NCBI GenBank assembly: GCA_018648865.1
Contig: JABGQH010000009.1
Span: forward strand, 1 to 64,000
Reading direction: 5' to 3'
DNA length: 64,000 bases
From: Candidatus Peregrinibacteria bacterium
GTDB taxonomy: Bacteria; Patescibacteriota; Gracilibacteria; Peribacterales; Peribacteraceae
Shown here: positions 18,693-28,898 of the stretch, in pieces
Position numbering within the stretch: position 1 is the first letter of the stretch
Layout of the letters: every line of letters begins with the position of its first letter
Made by a program: the position numbers and the translations under genes
The notes under the pieces: generated by a model
What the model was told of the DNA's origin: nothing
The model's input: the letters and a program-made list of their open reading frames with translations, nothing else
Database searches by the model: none

Positions 18693-19664
18693 GTGAGTGA
18701 TCTAATAGTATTAATCGGTCCTAATAAATACGCTTTGCGTAAAGAAAAACAACGTTGGACCAATGGCTTTAAGAAACGCCAAGGTGAAGAGAATCTAGCT
18801 GAATACTTTGCCAAAAAGGTATCTTTCTTGAATCTACAAAACGAAGGACAAGTTGCACCATTTATAGCTGATAAAAGATTAATTGTTGTTTATGGCGTAC
18901 CTAATGGAAAAAAAGAGGATATCCAAAAAATAATTGATGTAAAACATCCAGATACCATATTTCTATTTGTAATAGAAGAAGAGGCGGGAAAGAAGAGAAA
19001 GCTTACTATTCCTGGCAAAGAATTGGTTGCGAAGGGTCAGGTTCAGGAATTCCCAATGCTTAATACTAATCTAATCAAACAATGGATTATTGATGAGGCT
19101 AAAAATTCTGGTGCCCTAGGAATAGACCAAGATGCTATTAATTATTTGATTGATACCATTGGTGAAGATCAGAATATTTTAGAATCAGAAATATCAAAGA
19201 TCGCTACATATGCATTTGGAAAAACAATTACAAAGGATGATGTTTCTTTGTTGGTTGCAAGTATTACAGAAAGGGATGTATGGAAGCTAATGGACTTTCT
19301 TGGATCTGAAGATGTTAATAGCGCACTTAACTATGTTCATGAATTACTGGATAGGGGATACAGCCCTCAAGCTCTGTGGAGCATGTATCTATGGATGATT
19401 TCCCTTATTCCTCAAATAGTAGCTGTAATAGAGGAAGGAGAGAGCAATCCATGGAAGATAGCGGGGTCGGTACGGGCTAATCCATATAGCGTTAAGGCGA
19501 TTCTTCCATTTGCTAAATCTGTAAGCAGAGAGAAGCTTTCTCGCATTGTAAAAACGGCAATAGATTTTGATATTAAGATGAAAACAGGTGAATATAAATC
19601 GCCAACTAACGATCAAGAAGAGTTACTATCTTTAATAGATAGGTCTATTATGACTTTTTCATAA
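18693..19664 (+). CDS. holA: DNA polymerase III subunit delta
   Basis: GTG start; DLIVLIGPNKYALRKEKQRWTNGF, PDTIFLFVIEEEAGKKRKL, YLIDTIGEDQNILESEISKIATY. Confidence 0.8.
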   Translation: MSDLIVLIGPNKYALRKEKQRWTNGFKKRQGEENLAEYFAKKVSFLNLQNEGQVAPFIADKRLIVVYGVPNGKKEDIQKIIDVKHPDTIFLFVIEEEAGKKRKLTIPGKELVAKGQVQEFPMLNTNLIKQWIIDEAKNSGALGIDQDAINYLIDTIGEDQNILESEISKIATYAFGKTITKDDVSLLVASITERDVWKLMDFLGSEDVNSALNYVHELLDRGYSPQALWSMYLWMISLIPQIVAVIEEGESNPWKIAGSVRANPYSVKAILPFAKSVSREKLSRIVKTAIDFDIKMKTGEYKSPTNDQEELLSLIDRSIMTFS

Positions 19665-19667
19665 GTA

Positions 19668-20045
19668 TTATAGGTTCTCTATTTTATCTAAAACATTTTC
19701 AAGAGATTGGCTGTTTTGCACGTCTTCCTTTGCCTCTGCATCTCGTCGTTTCTTTTTCATAACCTTTCTATCACTTTGAGTTTTTTGAACTAGCTCTTCA
19801 TTATTTATTTTCTTTATCTTCCCTGCATATTTCTTATCTATTGCATTTAGTTGGTCTCTTTCATTTTCAAGTATTTCTATTAAATTCTTCAATTGATCAG
19901 GTGTCATTACTGGAAGGATATTAATCCAATACTGACGCTCTTCGTCATTCATGCTTTGGCTATCCTTAATTAAGGATAAAATCTTTTCAAACTTATCATT
20001 TGTTCCTGCAGGGATAACTAGCCGGCTTGAGTCAGAATCTGACAT
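19668..20045 (-). CDS. Hypothetical coiled-coil protein
   Basis: Charged helical ORF; TATTCT 6 nt upstream of ATG. Confidence 0.55.
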   Translation of the reverse strand: MSDSDSSRLVIPAGTNDKFEKILSLIKDSQSMNDEERQYWINILPVMTPDQLKNLIEILENERDQLNAIDKKYAGKIKKINNEELVQKTQSDRKVMKKKRRDAEAKEDVQNSQSLENVLDKIENL

Positions 20046-20098
20046 ATTGATAGAATAACAGGAAAACAGTTCCGATTCATATATTTAAAGTTTCAAAC

Positions 20099-20668
20099 TT
20101 ATGAAACTTTATTAATTTCATACTTAACAATCCCTCCTGGAGTTTCGATAGTAACAATTTCTCCTTTTCTTCTACTTATTAGAGATCTTCCTATAGGTGA
20201 TTCATTACTAATTTTTCTATTGGTAGGATTTGCTTCTGTCGATCCTACGATTGTAAAGCTTTCTGGATCTGTACCAGCAGTTTTATTAGTAATATTAACA
20301 GTTGACCCAATTTCTACGGATTTACCTTTTTCTTTCTTATCAGTAATTATTTTGGCGTTCTTTATCTTATTCTCTAATTCTAGAATTCTTCCTTCTACGA
20401 ATGCTTGTTCGTTTTTTGCTTCTTCGTATTCAGAATTCTCAGATAGATCACCATAAGAGATTGCTTCTTTTAGTCTTGCTGCAACTTCTTGCCTGCGAAC
20501 CTTCTTTAGATTATCTAATTCTATTTTAAGGTTCTTTAGCCCTTCTTTGGTTACGAAGGTTTGATCGTCGTTATAATTGTCAGATTCGTCTTCAGATGTG
20601 AAATCGTCATCCATGTAAGTTGTGCGGGAAATCGCGAAAACGTTAAGGGATTTTGCTTTACTAAGCAA
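20099..20668 (-). CDS. greA: Transcription elongation factor GreA/GreB
   Basis: FVTKEGLKNLKIELDNLKKVRRQEVAARLKEAISYGDLSENSEYEEAKNEQAFVEGRI; C-terminal FKBP-like SPIGRSLISRRKGEIVTI. True start may be MDDDFTSED. Confidence 0.92.
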   Translation of the reverse strand: MLSKAKSLNVFAISRTTYMDDDFTSEDESDNYNDDQTFVTKEGLKNLKIELDNLKKVRRQEVAARLKEAISYGDLSENSEYEEAKNEQAFVEGRILELENKIKNAKIITDKKEKGKSVEIGSTVNITNKTAGTDPESFTIVGSTEANPTNRKISNESPIGRSLISRRKGEIVTIETPGGIVKYEINKVS

Positions 20669-20691
20669 GAAAACTGGCTGGAAAGTAGTAG

Positions 20692-23600
20692 CTAATCTTG
20701 TAATAGGTCAGGCCACCTAAGTAAAGGAAGCGACTCTATATCCTCTTGATACAAGGCTTCTATGATTCTTTTAGCTAGTTGTACGTTGGTTATTAATGGA
20801 ATACCTTGATCTGTGGCTATCCTTCTAATGAAATATCCATCAGTTTGCTCATTGCCAGAGCTATGTGTAGGGATATTAATAACTAAATCAATTCTTCGTT
20901 TCTCTAGGTATTCTTTTATGTTAGGGCTTCTTGGCTCAGATATTTTATTAAGCATTGCAGAAGTAACTCCACGAGATTCCAAGAAATTATGGGTATTCTT
21001 AGTCGCAAAGAAGGAAAATCCTTTCTCTTTTAGCATTTGGATAGAAGGTAGCATGTCAACTTTGTCTTCTAGGCTACCTATAGTTAATAGAATGTTTTTC
21101 TTTGGTGTTTTAAATCCTACTGCGATAAGTGCTTTTAGTAATGCTTGTTCTGCATTGTGTCCAAAACAGGCTACTTCTCCTGTGCTTGCCATTTCTATTC
21201 CTAGTCTTGGATCTGCTCCTTTTAATCTACTAAAGCTAAATTGAGCTGCTTTCACACCAACATGGTCTATATCTATCGTTTGGTACTTTTTACTATAGTC
21301 TGCAATTCCTAGTAATGCTTGTGTTGCAATTGTAATAAAATTCTCTCCTGTAACCTTACTTGCAAATGGGAAACTACGGCTGGCTCTTAGATTACACTCA
21401 ATGACTTTAAGTTTGTTTCTGGCAGCCAAAAATTGAATATTAAATGGACCAGAAATATCTAGTGCTCCTGCAATGTTTCTGGATATCCTTTTTACCATTC
21501 GCATTGTTTCTAGATTTACTCTTTGAGGCGGTAGAACCATTGTTGCATCTCCAGAATGTACTCCAGCATTCTCTACATGTTCAGATATGGCATATATAAG
21601 TAATTTTCCATTCTGTGCTACTCCATCAAACTCAATTTCTTTTGCTCCCTGCTCAAATTTAGAAATTACTATTGGTGATTCTTTATTTATAAAAGATGAT
21701 TGTCCTATATAGGCTTCTAAATCTGCCTTGGAATGTACTACAGCCATAGAGGCGCCAGACAATACATAGCTTGGTCTAACAATAACGGGATAACCAACTT
21801 GTTCAGAAAATGATATAGCAGAGTCAAGTTCACAGAATTCCTCCCACTCAGGTTGATCAACTTCTAGATTATCTAGCATAGAGCTAAATTTATTTCTATC
21901 TTCTGCACAATCTATATTTTTAGGGTCAGTTCCTAAAATATTGATTCCATGATGCGCAAGTTTTCTAGCTAATGAATTTGGTATTTGACCACCCATAGAA
22001 ACTACAACACCATCTGGGTTAACGTAATCAATAATATCTCTAACCCTTTCCTCGCTTAGTTCTTCAAAGAATAAGGTGTCACATTCATCATAGTCTGTAC
22101 TTACAGTCTCTGGATTACTGTTGATCATAGTTACTGAATAGTTTTGTTTTTGTAGCTCATGCACGGTTTGTACACAGCACCAATCAAATTCGACAGAAGA
22201 TCCTATTGAATAGGGTCCTCCTCCTAAAACTATTGCAGATTTATTACTATTCGAATTTCCTTCTAGATTAATATCTTGCTTGTATCCGTGATACGTCATA
22301 TACAAATAATTTGTTTCTGTAGGGAATTCACCTGCCAATGTGTCAATTTGTTGTATTACAGGAACAATATTATTTTTAATTCTATTTTGTCTAACTTCTT
22401 CTGTAGGGGTTTCGGTTAATTTACCTATGGCTGTATCAGAGAATCCATCTTTCTTTGCACGATTAAGTAATTCAGGAGTGATTTCTTTTGTTTTACTTAA
22501 ATCATTTGCACATGCTGCACATTCTGCGATTCTTTCTAGGAACCACATATCCATACCTGTTGCGATAGAAATTTCTTCTGGGGTCCATTCTCCTCTTAGT
22601 GCCTCTGCAACTGCAAAAATTCTTCTTGGGGTTGGTCTCTTTAATTCATTAGTGATATCAGGGAAATTGAACGTAGCAGGAAAGAGGCCCTGAGTTCCTA
22701 TATTTAACATTCGCAATGCTTTGTTCAAAGCTTCTTCAAATGTTTTGCCTAGTGCCATTACTTCTCCAACTGATTTCATTTCACTGGTTACAAGATTAGA
22801 TACAAATCTAAATTTTTGTAGATCCCATCTGGGCACTTTGACTGCTACGTAATCTAACGATGGTTCAAAATCTGCACATGTAATTTTTGTAATAGCATTT
22901 TGCAATGCAGGCATTGTGTAACCCAATCCAAGTTTTGCTGCTACAAATGCTAGTGGATACCCTGTCGCCTTAGATGCAAGTGCAGAACTTCTACTTAGTC
23001 GAGCATTCACTTCAATTACTCGATAGTTCCTGGATTTTGGATCAAGAGCGTATTGAATATTGCATTCTCCTATAATGCCCATATGTCTAATAACTTTTAA
23101 TGCTGCACTTCGTAGCATTTGGTAATCCTCATTATCCAAAGTTTGACTTGGAGCAATTACAATTGATTCTCCTGTATGTATTCCAAGAGGATCAACATTC
23201 TCCATATTACAGACAGTGATACAGTTATCTACCTTGTCTCTAACTACTTCATATTCAATTTCCTTCCATCCAGTTAGATCTTCTTCTACTAGGATTTGTG
23301 GAGACTCAACAAATGCATTTTTTGCCAATTCTTTTAATTCTTTCTCATTCATTGCTCGTCCACTTCCTTTTCCTCCAAGAGCAAATGCACCTCTGATAAT
23401 TACGGGATATGTTATTAGTTCTGCAGCTTTTAAGGATTCTTCTAATGTATTACATGCCCGTGACATAGGCACAGGAATACCAATGGATTGTAGCTCTTTA
23501 TTAAAGAGTGCTCTGTCCTCTGTTTTTCTTATGCTTTCTACCGGTGTTCCAAGTACTTTTATATTATATTTTTCAAGTACTCCACTGTCATTCAAGGCAA

Positions 23601-23955
23601 GACCACAATTTAGAGCTGTTTGACCACCAAAACTAAGTGCAATTGTGTCTGGGTTTTCTTTTTCTATAACTCTTTCTACAAATGATGGAATTACAGGCAC
23701 AAAATAAACAGCATCAGCTAGGCCCCAACTGGTTTGATTGGTAGCGATGTTAGGATTAATTAATACTACTCTATATCCTTCTTCTTTAAATGCCTTGATT
23801 GCTTGGCTTCCTGAGTAATCGAATTCTCCTGCTTCTCCAATCTTTAATGCTCCTGAACCAAGCAGAAGTATCGTTTGATCCTTATTTTCTTTAGAAAAAA
23901 CAACTCTGTCATCCTTATTAGGATCATCAGAGCCGATTTCATTTATCTCATTCAT
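20692..23955 (-). CDS. carB: Carbamoyl-phosphate synthase large subunit
   Basis: Full-length two-half ATP-grasp protein: ILLLGSGALKIGEAGEFDYSGSQAIKAF, VIEVNARLSRSSALASKATGYPLAF, NSNPETVSTDYDECDTLFFEEL. Confidence 0.95.
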   Translation of the reverse strand: MNEINEIGSDDPNKDDRVVFSKENKDQTILLLGSGALKIGEAGEFDYSGSQAIKAFKEEGYRVVLINPNIATNQTSWGLADAVYFVPVIPSFVERVIEKENPDTIALSFGGQTALNCGLALNDSGVLEKYNIKVLGTPVESIRKTEDRALFNKELQSIGIPVPMSRACNTLEESLKAAELITYPVIIRGAFALGGKGSGRAMNEKELKELAKNAFVESPQILVEEDLTGWKEIEYEVVRDKVDNCITVCNMENVDPLGIHTGESIVIAPSQTLDNEDYQMLRSAALKVIRHMGIIGECNIQYALDPKSRNYRVIEVNARLSRSSALASKATGYPLAFVAAKLGLGYTMPALQNAITKITCADFEPSLDYVAVKVPRWDLQKFRFVSNLVTSEMKSVGEVMALGKTFEEALNKALRMLNIGTQGLFPATFNFPDITNELKRPTPRRIFAVAEALRGEWTPEEISIATGMDMWFLERIAECAACANDLSKTKEITPELLNRAKKDGFSDTAIGKLTETPTEEVRQNRIKNNIVPVIQQIDTLAGEFPTETNYLYMTYHGYKQDINLEGNSNSNKSAIVLGGGPYSIGSSVEFDWCCVQTVHELQKQNYSVTMINSNPETVSTDYDECDTLFFEELSEERVRDIIDYVNPDGVVVSMGGQIPNSLARKLAHHGINILGTDPKNIDCAEDRNKFSSMLDNLEVDQPEWEEFCELDSAISFSEQVGYPVIVRPSYVLSGASMAVVHSKADLEAYIGQSSFINKESPIVISKFEQGAKEIEFDGVAQNGKLLIYAISEHVENAGVHSGDATMVLPPQRVNLETMRMVKRISRNIAGALDISGPFNIQFLAARNKLKVIECNLRASRSFPFASKVTGENFITIATQALLGIADYSKKYQTIDIDHVGVKAAQFSFSRLKGADPRLGIEMASTGEVACFGHNAEQALLKALIAVGFKTPKKNILLTIGSLEDKVDMLPSIQMLKEKGFSFFATKNTHNFLESRGVTSAMLNKISEPRSPNIKEYLEKRRIDLVINIPTHSSGNEQTDGYFIRRIATDQGIPLITNVQLAKRIIEALYQEDIESLPLLRWPDLLQD

Positions 23956-24075
23956 ATTCTGGGAAAGTGTATGAAAAGATTATCCGATATACAAGTAAAA
24001 AGACGTTTGTATATTCTTTATATATAAATATATACAATTCTAGTAGCATAATGAACTTCATATTAATTATTGAAT

Positions 24076-24975
24076 ATGGAAATTATAAATAAAATCGCTA
24101 CACTGTTTGCACCCTCCCCTCGATTATTAATGAACGTTAGGTGTCTGCTACTTGTTGCGGCATTACTTCCTGTGCATGCATTAGCATCTGGATTTGACTA
24201 TCTGTTAGGAGATGCAGAAAAGTTTGCAGATGATTTGAAATGGCAGATTAATGCAGAAGTATTGATGATAGAAGATGCTGAATATCAAAATTCTATGGAA
24301 TTATTTATTCCAGTTGATGATGACAAATTAATTAATGAAGGTGTAAAGGACGTAGTAATTGATTCATCAAAATTTGTTACCGTTCGTATAAATGGAATTC
24401 CTGTAACATTCACAGATGTTCCGAGTGGTACTTGGTTCTCGTCTTTTGTAAGGCAAGCTGCCGAAACAGGAATAGTATCTGGATACAAGGATTTAAGTGG
24501 GCGAATACTTGGTGTATTTGGTCCTACCGACAATGTAACGATAGAACAACTCGCAAAGATAGCGTTAGAAGCATCTGGTCATTACATTCCAGATTGCGCG
24601 GGTACACCTATAAACGAATCTGGAGCAGGTTCTTGGTCAGAGGATTATATTTCTTGTACAGAGAATCTTGAATGGTCAGTATTTAGTGATGGATCAGTAG
24701 ATGTTAAAAGGCCAGCAACAAGATCAGAGGTAATAATTACTTTAATCCAATCATTTGATGTTTCGTTTAGCAGGGGAACAGGTGAAGTGTTTGATGATGT
24801 TACGTCTACTACTCAATTTAGTGGTGCAATAGAGAGAGCAGAAGAAGATGGCATTGTTTCTGGGTACGCAGATGAAAACGGTGATCCAACAGGATTGTTT
24901 GGACCATATGAAACTGTAAATAGGGCAGAAATTGCAAAAATGATCACCTTAGCTCAAAGCGTATATAGCAATTAG
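24076..24975 (+). CDS. SLH-domain secreted protein
   Basis: Signal peptide; repeated SLH-like GIVSGYKDLSGRILGVFGPTDNVTIEQLAKIALEA and DGIVSGYADENGDPTGLFGPYETVNRAEIAKMI. ORF track starts at 24070. Confidence 0.75.
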   Translation: MEIINKIATLFAPSPRLLMNVRCLLLVAALLPVHALASGFDYLLGDAEKFADDLKWQINAEVLMIEDAEYQNSMELFIPVDDDKLINEGVKDVVIDSSKFVTVRINGIPVTFTDVPSGTWFSSFVRQAAETGIVSGYKDLSGRILGVFGPTDNVTIEQLAKIALEASGHYIPDCAGTPINESGAGSWSEDYISCTENLEWSVFSDGSVDVKRPATRSEVIITLIQSFDVSFSRGTGEVFDDVTSTTQFSGAIERAEEDGIVSGYADENGDPTGLFGPYETVNRAEIAKMITLAQSVYSN

Positions 24976-24977
24976 TA

Positions 24978-25781
24978 CTATATTTGATTCCTGTGATGCT
25001 GAATCATGTGGTGCTCTTGTACTTTTTCTGATGAGTGGACACCAACTTTATGTGTTAGCAGTACTCCTAGTACAATTGTTGATCCTCCAATAATTTGATA
25101 CATGTGTATTTGCTCACCTAGATATATGGCAGCAAAAATTATTCCACCAACTATAGAAAGTGTCCCCATCATAGATACTGTTCTTACTTTTAGATGATCT
25201 ATTGCTTGATGGAAGCCATATGTGCCTAAGAATTTAGCGATAAATCCGTAGCCTATTAAAGCTATTAGAATTTCTTTGTTAATGTTTGAAAACTCATTTC
25301 CCATATTAAATGTAATAAATGGTGAAACTAAGAAAAAAGTAAGCGCAGCCATAGATGCCCTACCTGCAATAATTAATTCTGGTGGGACTTCGTGTAGAGA
25401 TTTTTTTATGATAATACTTCCTAGTGCATATACTAATGCAGACGAAACAATTAACATATCTCCTGTTGCAATGTTCACAGTTTCTGTGAATCCTCTAAGT
25501 GCCACATAAGTTATTCCAAATAAAATTACGGATAATGAAAATACATGTTGCTTTGTAAACTTTTCATGAATAACTATTACACCAAGTAAAATCATAAATA
25601 GCATTTCTGTTCTACTAAATAATTCTGCATTAACAGCAGAAGTACTGCTTAGCCCAATAAACCATAGTAGTGGTGCAATTACACCATTCAACAAGGAGCT
25701 AAATATAAACAGCTTCTTCTTATTCTTTTTTACCTTTCTCCATTTTCTTATTATTGGAATCGCACCAAACCAAATTGCCAC
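24978..25781 (-). CDS. EamA/DMT superfamily transporter (ORF-track boundaries; coding probably extends to about 25991)
   Basis: EamA-like TM helices. Frame upstream of the GTG stays open and encodes a convincing first TM region; see findings. Confidence 0.75.
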   Translation of the reverse strand: MAIWFGAIPIIRKWRKVKKNKKKLFIFSSLLNGVIAPLLWFIGLSSTSAVNAELFSRTEMLFMILLGVIVIHEKFTKQHVFSLSVILFGITYVALRGFTETVNIATGDMLIVSSALVYALGSIIIKKSLHEVPPELIIAGRASMAALTFFLVSPFITFNMGNEFSNINKEILIALIGYGFIAKFLGTYGFHQAIDHLKVRTVSMMGTLSIVGGIIFAAIYLGEQIHMYQIIGGSTIVLGVLLTHKVGVHSSEKVQEHHMIQHHRNQI

Positions 25782-25997
25782 AAATATTCCTCCTAAAAAT
25801 TCGCTTAGGAATAATAATGAAACAGGAGAAAATGCAGTTGTAAGCTTTTTACCGAAGGAAGGATATGTAGAACCAGCTACAATTAGTAATACAACACCTA
25901 TCCAACCTAATAATTTAGATTTAGAGTTAGCATCGCTCTTGAATAAAGCAATAGGTTGAAAGTCGATGTCAAAAACTTGTGTTAATTTGATAGTGTT

Positions 25998-26003
25998 ATT
26001 ATA
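25998..26003 (-). promoter_or_regulatory. Leaderless-type -10 (TATAAT, 6 nt before in-frame ATC)
   Basis: TATAAT-aacact-ATC. Confidence 0.55.
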
Positions 26004-26214
26004 ACATAAATAGAGAGTATTGGGAATACTCTAATACCTACAAATAAAGGTTATATTAACAACTACGATGCATAAGAAAAGGTCCTTCGATTCAGCGCTC
26101 TGCGCTTCACTCAGTTTTCAACAAGTTCAAACTAAAGGATCATTCGAATCTTTATGAAAAGAATGGTTTACCATGAGAGAGGAGTTGTTGCACTAGCAAC
26201 AATGACTAATCGAA

Positions 26215-26302
<88 letters not shown>

Positions 26303-26397
26303 ATATACGAATATTTCAGAGATCGATTAATAGTTAATCTAACTCAATTGTAGAAAGAACATTTTGATTTGTACAGAAACAATAGATGTTCTTCTAT

Positions 26398-27660
26398 TTA
26401 GATAGGTAGTGATTCAACATCTAAAGATGGCAATTCTCTTTCTGCTTTAACGCCTATATCCATAGGTAGGCTAGTTATTGGGTCAACTTCCTGAGAAGTA
26501 ATTATTAGTCTTCGTAATGTTGTTCCAATTGGAGTACATGTCATTAAAGTCCCAATTCGTTTATTAATTGGTTGGTCTAGCACATTTACATTTGTTGGCT
26601 TAACCTCTTTTTTCTCTTGAACAATGTACCTGTGTTTATCTCCACCATAATAAATCCAATATTCATCACCTGGTTCTAGTTGATGCAAGCCAGCAAAAAC
26701 TGATTTATATGCCCCTGGTGCCCATGGGTAATACGAACTGTGCCCTGTTATGAAAAAGTTACCAGCTTGCCCAGGTCTAGCTGTTCCGGGGTAATGAACA
26801 ACTCCGAGCTGCAATGCATCTTGAATGTCTTCCTCTAGCTCATCCCATTCTTCATTTAGCAGCGATTGATAAGAAGGCGTAATTAGAGGGACATTTAAAT
26901 GCAACTTTGGAATAATAATTCTATTTGTTGGTGGCCCAACTTGTGGCAAGAAGCTGAGCATATTCCCATTGCTGTCACCAGATACAGCAAGAGAAGGACT
27001 CCTGAGTAGTTTCTGCTTCATTGTGTCGTCAACACCAGTCAGCAAAGATGATTCCTGAATCTTTTGAATTGGATTTAGATTAGATTTGGTTATCTTCCAG
27101 AAACTTTGGAAATTTAAAGTTATAAACAAAAGCAGGAATAATCCTGCAAAAGTTCCACCGAATCTAACAGTATCAATTAGGAATAATGTGAGTCTGTTAT
27201 ATTGTTTCATTTCATTTTTTTTCTTTTGCACTACCCAAACTGGTTGAGTTAAAAAGTTCCAAATTGGTTTTTTTATAGACTTTGAATTCTTGGCAACATT
27301 TATACATTCGCTCTTGCATGTTTTTAAACAAGAGCTGTATTGATTTGTGCCTTCTGAAAATACTGAATTTATAGTGTTAAATATTTTCTTACGTGCTGAT
27401 ATAAAAATATGGTGATCCTTGGATACAGAAAATGATTTCTCCAAAGAAGGTGAAATCTCATCTTCAAATGGAACATTATGTCCATGTTGTTTTCTGGAGA
27501 CTCTAATACTCTGATCTTCTAAATTTGAAATTGGAGTTGAGTCTTCTTCTGTAACTGTCCATGAATTATTCTGATTAATATCATTATCAGCATCTGGAAG
27601 ACGTATATTTCCATCTTCATCATATTCAGCCTCGTGATCGTGGTTATGCGCAGAAATCAA
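26398..27660 (-). CDS. Sortase family protein with long N-terminal extension
   Basis: Sortase core IIIPKLHLNVPLI, GNFFITGHSSYYPWAPGAYKSVFAGLHQLEPGDEYWIYY, TLMTCTPIGTTLRRLIIT; one internal TM helix. ORF track uses TTG at 27660. Confidence 0.85.
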   Translation of the reverse strand: MISAHNHDHEAEYDEDGNIRLPDADNDINQNNSWTVTEEDSTPISNLEDQSIRVSRKQHGHNVPFEDEISPSLEKSFSVSKDHHIFISARKKIFNTINSVFSEGTNQYSSCLKTCKSECINVAKNSKSIKKPIWNFLTQPVWVVQKKKNEMKQYNRLTLFLIDTVRFGGTFAGLFLLLFITLNFQSFWKITKSNLNPIQKIQESSLLTGVDDTMKQKLLRSPSLAVSGDSNGNMLSFLPQVGPPTNRIIIPKLHLNVPLITPSYQSLLNEEWDELEEDIQDALQLGVVHYPGTARPGQAGNFFITGHSSYYPWAPGAYKSVFAGLHQLEPGDEYWIYYGGDKHRYIVQEKKEVKPTNVNVLDQPINKRIGTLMTCTPIGTTLRRLIITSQEVDPITSLPMDIGVKAERELPSLDVESLPI

Positions 27661-27766
27661 TTTATTATACCTGAAAATGTCTTAAATTGCACGGTGTGAC
27701 ATGCATGTCATTCTAGCAAATAAACAATGAGTCAAGCAGTGTTTTTATCAGATTTAAGGGCTATTC

Positions 27767-28852
27767 TCAAATTGAGTCAGTGCGCAAAATTATTCCCCCG
27801 CCCAAAACTTCGTCTTCTAGATAAAACACAATAGATTGGCCGTCTGCAATCCCACGAATTGGCTGATCAAAAGTGAATTTTGGATATTTGTTATCAAATT
27901 CAAGAGTTCCTGACTTACATTCTCCTAGTGAGTGGATTCTTGCAGATACCTTCTTGGTATCAAGAATATAGTCTGGATTGATCCATTTAAGATTTTGTAT
28001 AAACAAAGATGAAGAAAAATCATCTTTGCTATCCGCAACTATAATTTTGTTATCTATAATATCCTTTCTTTTAACATATAAAGGGATTTTTAATCCTCCA
28101 ATACCAAGTCCTTTACGTTGCCCAATCGTATAGAATGGCAACCCTTTGTGCTCTCCAATTATTTCTCCATCTTCTGTACAGATATCACCAGATTTAATCC
28201 CTGTTAAATTTCTTTTTAGGAATTCATCTGGCCCATCTTCTGAATAAAAACAAATATCTTGGCTTTCCTTATATGTTTCAGGAATTGCTAGTTTAAGCGT
28301 TTTAGCAATTGAGAACACTTCTTTTTTAGTCTTACCTCCTAGCGGAAACAAGAGTGAGGAGAGAATTTCTTGTGTAAGTGTATACAGGTAATAGCTCTGG
28401 TCTTTCTTTGGGTCTTTTCCTTTTAATAAGTGGAATATTCCATCTTTATTTTCACTAACCTGAACATAGTGTCCAGTCGCCATCTTGTCACAGCCAAGCT
28501 CTTTTGCTTTTTTGAATAATGCTCCAAATTTTATATATCTATTACACTCAATGCATGGGTTTGGCGTCGAACCAGTTTCATAGCTTTTTAAAAATGGCTT
28601 AACAACATGCTTAATAAACTCTTCTTCAATGGTAATTAAATGAAATGGAATGTTTAGGTTGTCGCATATCAATTTTGCACTTTCAGCTTGTTCTGGCGAA
28701 TAACAAGTATTAGCTGAGCTATTAGATGGAGAATCTTTCCAAAGTTTCATCATTACACCTATTAGTTCATGCCCCTGTTTATGTAGAAGATGAGCTACTG
28801 TACTTGAATCTACGCCGCCAGACATTGCTACAAGGATTTTCATGCGTACCAT
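27767..28852 (-). CDS. mnmA: tRNA-specific 2-thiouridylase MnmA
   Basis: MKILVAMSGGVDSSTVAHLL, TPNPCIECNRYIKFG, ATGHYVQ, FYTIGQRKGLGIGG. Start may be MKIL, three codons downstream. Confidence 0.95.
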   Translation of the reverse strand: MVRMKILVAMSGGVDSSTVAHLLHKQGHELIGVMMKLWKDSPSNSSANTCYSPEQAESAKLICDNLNIPFHLITIEEEFIKHVVKPFLKSYETGSTPNPCIECNRYIKFGALFKKAKELGCDKMATGHYVQVSENKDGIFHLLKGKDPKKDQSYYLYTLTQEILSSLLFPLGGKTKKEVFSIAKTLKLAIPETYKESQDICFYSEDGPDEFLKRNLTGIKSGDICTEDGEIIGEHKGLPFYTIGQRKGLGIGGLKIPLYVKRKDIIDNKIIVADSKDDFSSSLFIQNLKWINPDYILDTKKVSARIHSLGECKSGTLEFDNKYPKFTFDQPIRGIADGQSIVFYLEDEVLGGGIILRTDSI

Positions 28853-28898
28853 GCTATATTCTTTCTTACGCTTCTGCTAAAGTTTTACAGAATTTAGC

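Noticed and set aside
20813-23623. Plus-strand ORFs opposite carB
   Set aside because: Shadow ORFs over a highly conserved gene.
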